Part shown: piece after piece, positions 30,536 through 32,381 of the stretch
Layout of the letters: every line of letters starts with the position of its first letter
Numbering within the stretch: the first letter of the stretch is position 1
Source: Chara braunii
Taxonomy: Eukaryota; Streptophyta; Charophyceae; Charales; Characeae
Direction of reading: 5' to 3'
Assembly: GCA_003427395.1 (NCBI GenBank)
Contig: BFEA01000637.1
Coordinates: 648,872-681,252 of the forward strand
Length of the DNA: 32,381 nt
Translations under genes and position numbers: made by a program
The notes under the pieces: model-generated
Told to the model about the DNA's origin: nothing
Database searches by the model: none
The model's input: only the letters and a program-made list of their open reading frames with translations

Positions 30536-30715
30536 CTACCACGAGGGGAGAGGAATTACAAATGAAGAAAAAAAAAACAAGGGTATAATTTATCGTTTTG
30601 TCGTGAAGTTGAACGAGTATAGGCTACAGGTGATTGTACTTTCTAACTTATTCAGGAACATTTTTTTCAGTCGGTTGTATCGACAACCAACAAACTCAGT
30701 GATTGGGTAGTAAAA
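30536..30715 (+). repeat. AT-rich repeat unit 2, right part
   Basis: ACCACGAGGGGAGAGGAATT, ACAAATGAAGAAAAA, GTCGTGAAG, GTGATTGTACTTT and CAACCAACAAACTCA follow the same order as 26951-27120 of unit 1. This confirms the second PLE as an insertion within unit 2. Confidence 0.75.
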
Positions 30716-31370
30716 AGGATGACGAAAACGAACTGGGAGTGTGACAAATCTTTGTCGAATGCAACAAAATAATAACAACTATTAGGGGGGAGATCACATA
30801 GCACCTGAGATATAAATTTTGGCAAGAGGAGGAACATTTTTTTAAAAAATTCAAACAAACAAATAAACAAGATTGCGTAGGAAGGAAAATGAGAGACAAA
30901 ATGTCAAAAAATGCAGCATTGACATGTAATGCGAGAGAGCCCTGGGTGATTCAGCGTTTTAACAAGCACGTACAAGGGTATTTGAATATGCAAGGAATAG
31001 ACAAGGAGTGAGATTATTTTTTCAACAACTCGCATTTGCAGAGATAGTCTTACGCAATGATGTAATGTGGGCTCGTCCAGAAGAATTGCCATAAAAAATC
31101 ATATCATTAAATCGGTCGAAGCACAAGATACTGTTGTAAATTTTATCATCTTCAACCTCGCTCGATTTACAACGGTGGCAGACAAAGCGTTTTTTTTTTC
31201 CAAGCAAAACTGTGAATCAAACAAGAAAGTGATGTTTGGGACACTTTATTCATAGACGAGCATTTTACTTTTCAACACTATAGTTGTGGTGAGGAAGCGC
31301 ATGAAGGTGACAAACTTAAATATATAACATAAATATCTAGATGTTTATCTTAAATTATTACGCTACCAGT
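30716..31370. other. AT-rich DNA, no gene recognised
   Basis: Short frames only. A 61-codon minus-strand frame (31207-31022) contains a CxxC (FVCHRCKSSEVEDDKIYNS) but has no second metal-ligand pair that I can place. Confidence 0.45.
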
Positions 31371-31555
31371 GGAGACGCCTTGGTCACCCTTTTTTCCCTA
31401 GGCATCCCGACTGTGCAAAAACAACAGAAAGTCCCCCCCCCCAAAAAATCCAAACAATAAAAAAAAACCTATGTTATGCAAACCTGTAAACAGAATAAAT
31501 CTTGTTGCAGAGTCACATTAAAATTATTTACCAAATTTAAAATAAAACATAGAAT
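31371..31555 (+). mobile_element. CTAGG-family element fragment
   Basis: CGCTACCAGTGGAGACGCCT resembles the family left end. It is followed by a C10 tract, an A-rich part and the shared core GTCACATTAAAATTATTTAC (31512-31531) with CAAATTTAAAATAAAAC. No right terminus or target duplication was found. Confidence 0.45.
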
Positions 31556-31569
31556 TATAAAGTATTTAC

Positions 31570-31748
31570 CTAGGCTACCAGCCAGACCGCCCCGGTCATT
31601 TTCCTAAACGGTCCAACTGTGCATGGACGAGAGAATCCTATCAAAATTCACTACCAAATTTAAAATAAAAAAATAAAATTAAAAATAATTTATTTATTTA
31701 TTTTTCTCCCGAACGGACAAGTAGTCATGACCTTCTGTAGTATCCTAA
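31570..31748 (+). mobile_element. 179-bp CTAGG-family MITE
   Basis: Left end CTAGGCTACCAGCC; reverse complement of the right end TTAGGATACTACAG. The flanks GTATTTAC (31562-31569) and ATATTTAC (31749-31756) form an 8-bp duplication with one mismatch. It contains the shared core TCAAAATTCACTACCAAATT (31641-31660). Same family as 24444-24714. Confidence 0.6.
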
Positions 31749-31920
31749 ATATTTACTTCTTTTTTTTTTGTCAGGCCAGACAAGTGGTTTCGGCCCACTG
31801 TGTTCACTTTGTATAATTCTATTTCGTTTTATTATTGTTTGTCTATCAATGGTTTTAAATATGAGGAGTAAGATTATGTGCAGGTAGTATGATTAAGATA
31901 CATGTTTTTTTACCTCAATA

Positions 31921-32341
31921 CAGGGTGGCCAGGCCGAACGTACGGAGGCCCCTAAGCTGACCCCCGAACGTTCGGGCGTTCGGGTCCCCGTACGGGGCCC
32001 GAACTCGAAGGGGTTCGGACCCCGCAAAAAAATATTTGTTACGTAAAACTTATCGTGATTTGTTTTTTGTGTGTTCTTTGTTATGTAAGCTACCTGTCTC
32101 TCAATTTTGAAGTCATTCTGTGGAACCAAAAAATAATAAAAAGTCGGCAAAGATGGCGGTGTCAAAAACTTGCTCGCCCACGCAATAATTTCATTCTCGT
32201 TTTATTTTTTTTTATTTTCATTAATATTATTTATTTTTCCTATTTGATTTTTATTTCAAATTTGGTAATGAATTTGGATGTACTGTTCAGGCTAGTTTAT
32301 TCTTCTGCATGACCTGTAGTTTTTTCAGAATTTTTGAAAAC

Positions 32342-32381
<40 letters not shown>
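31921..32381 (+). mobile_element. CAGGG-family hAT-like element, cut by window end
   Basis: Starts CAGGGTGGCCAGGCCGAACG, with GTACGGAGGCCCC and CGAACGTTCGGGCGTTCGGG. Then AAAGATGGCGGTGTCAAAAA (32152-32171) and the inverted core CAAATTTGGTAATGAATTTG (32258-32277). It ends in poly(T) at the window edge. The layout equals that of 1671-2430. The left flank is ACCTCAATA; the right end is not available. Confidence 0.75.
32343..32380. repeat. Poly(T) tract
   Basis: About 38 T at the window end, inside the CAGGG-family element. Its length may be limited by the assembly. Confidence 0.9.

Noticed and set aside
31022-31207. Zinc-ribbon protein on the minus strand
   Set aside because: One CxxC only; no second ligand pair at the right spacing, and a short frame in AT-rich DNA.

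Overview
This is nuclear DNA from a eukaryote with a repeat-rich genome. It is mostly AT-rich, with satellite DNA, dinucleotide microsatellites, long homopolymer tracts and several classes of transposable element. I found no ordinary host gene, rRNA gene, true tRNA gene or CRISPR array. The organism cannot be named from sequence alone. The Penelope-like elements carry GIY-YIG ahead of the reverse transcriptase, and a zinc-knuckle/coiled-coil ORF sits beside them. This recalls elements of green-lineage genomes such as charophyte algae, but that is a weak inference from memory; invertebrates also carry permuted Penelope-like elements.

Left third (1-13190): a diverged tandem satellite, about 80-83 bp per monomer in alternating A/B forms (dimer about 160-165 bp). 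Nearly every monomer has an 8-bp inverted repeat around GTAA. Later insertions cut the array into five blocks: hAT-like non-autonomous elements at 1-670 (partial) and 1671-2430, both with CAGGG-type ends; a 1298-bp element at 6141-7438 with a perfect 8-bp target duplication; an unidentified non-satellite block at 3561-4458; and a 688-bp tRNA-headed SINE at 11633-12320 with a 15-bp target duplication.

Middle (13200-19740): two Penelope-like elements (PLEs). A decayed minus-strand relic has a GIY-YIG piece, a linker domain and, upstream on the same strand, a hammerhead-ribozyme-like sequence. Next to it is a more complete plus-strand copy flanked by 113-bp direct repeats (pseudo-LTRs). In order it holds a gag-like ORF (CCHC knuckle, coiled coil, SAP-like segment), a GIY-YIG nuclease ORF and a frameshifted PLE reverse transcriptase.

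Right part (19740-32381): AT-rich DNA with short inverted-repeat elements, among them a 271-bp poly(A)/poly(T) snap-back element with an 8-bp target duplication. There is a tandemly duplicated, inactivated Ulp1/C48-like protease relic, a diverged tandem repeat of about 680 bp, and a third PLE (27600-30535) inserted in that repeat. This third PLE is 5'-truncated, with a long RT frame interrupted by few lesions. Another CAGGG element runs off the right edge.

The window is therefore a satellite array and its flank colonised by successive, partly nested transposons. None of the coding regions looks intact.
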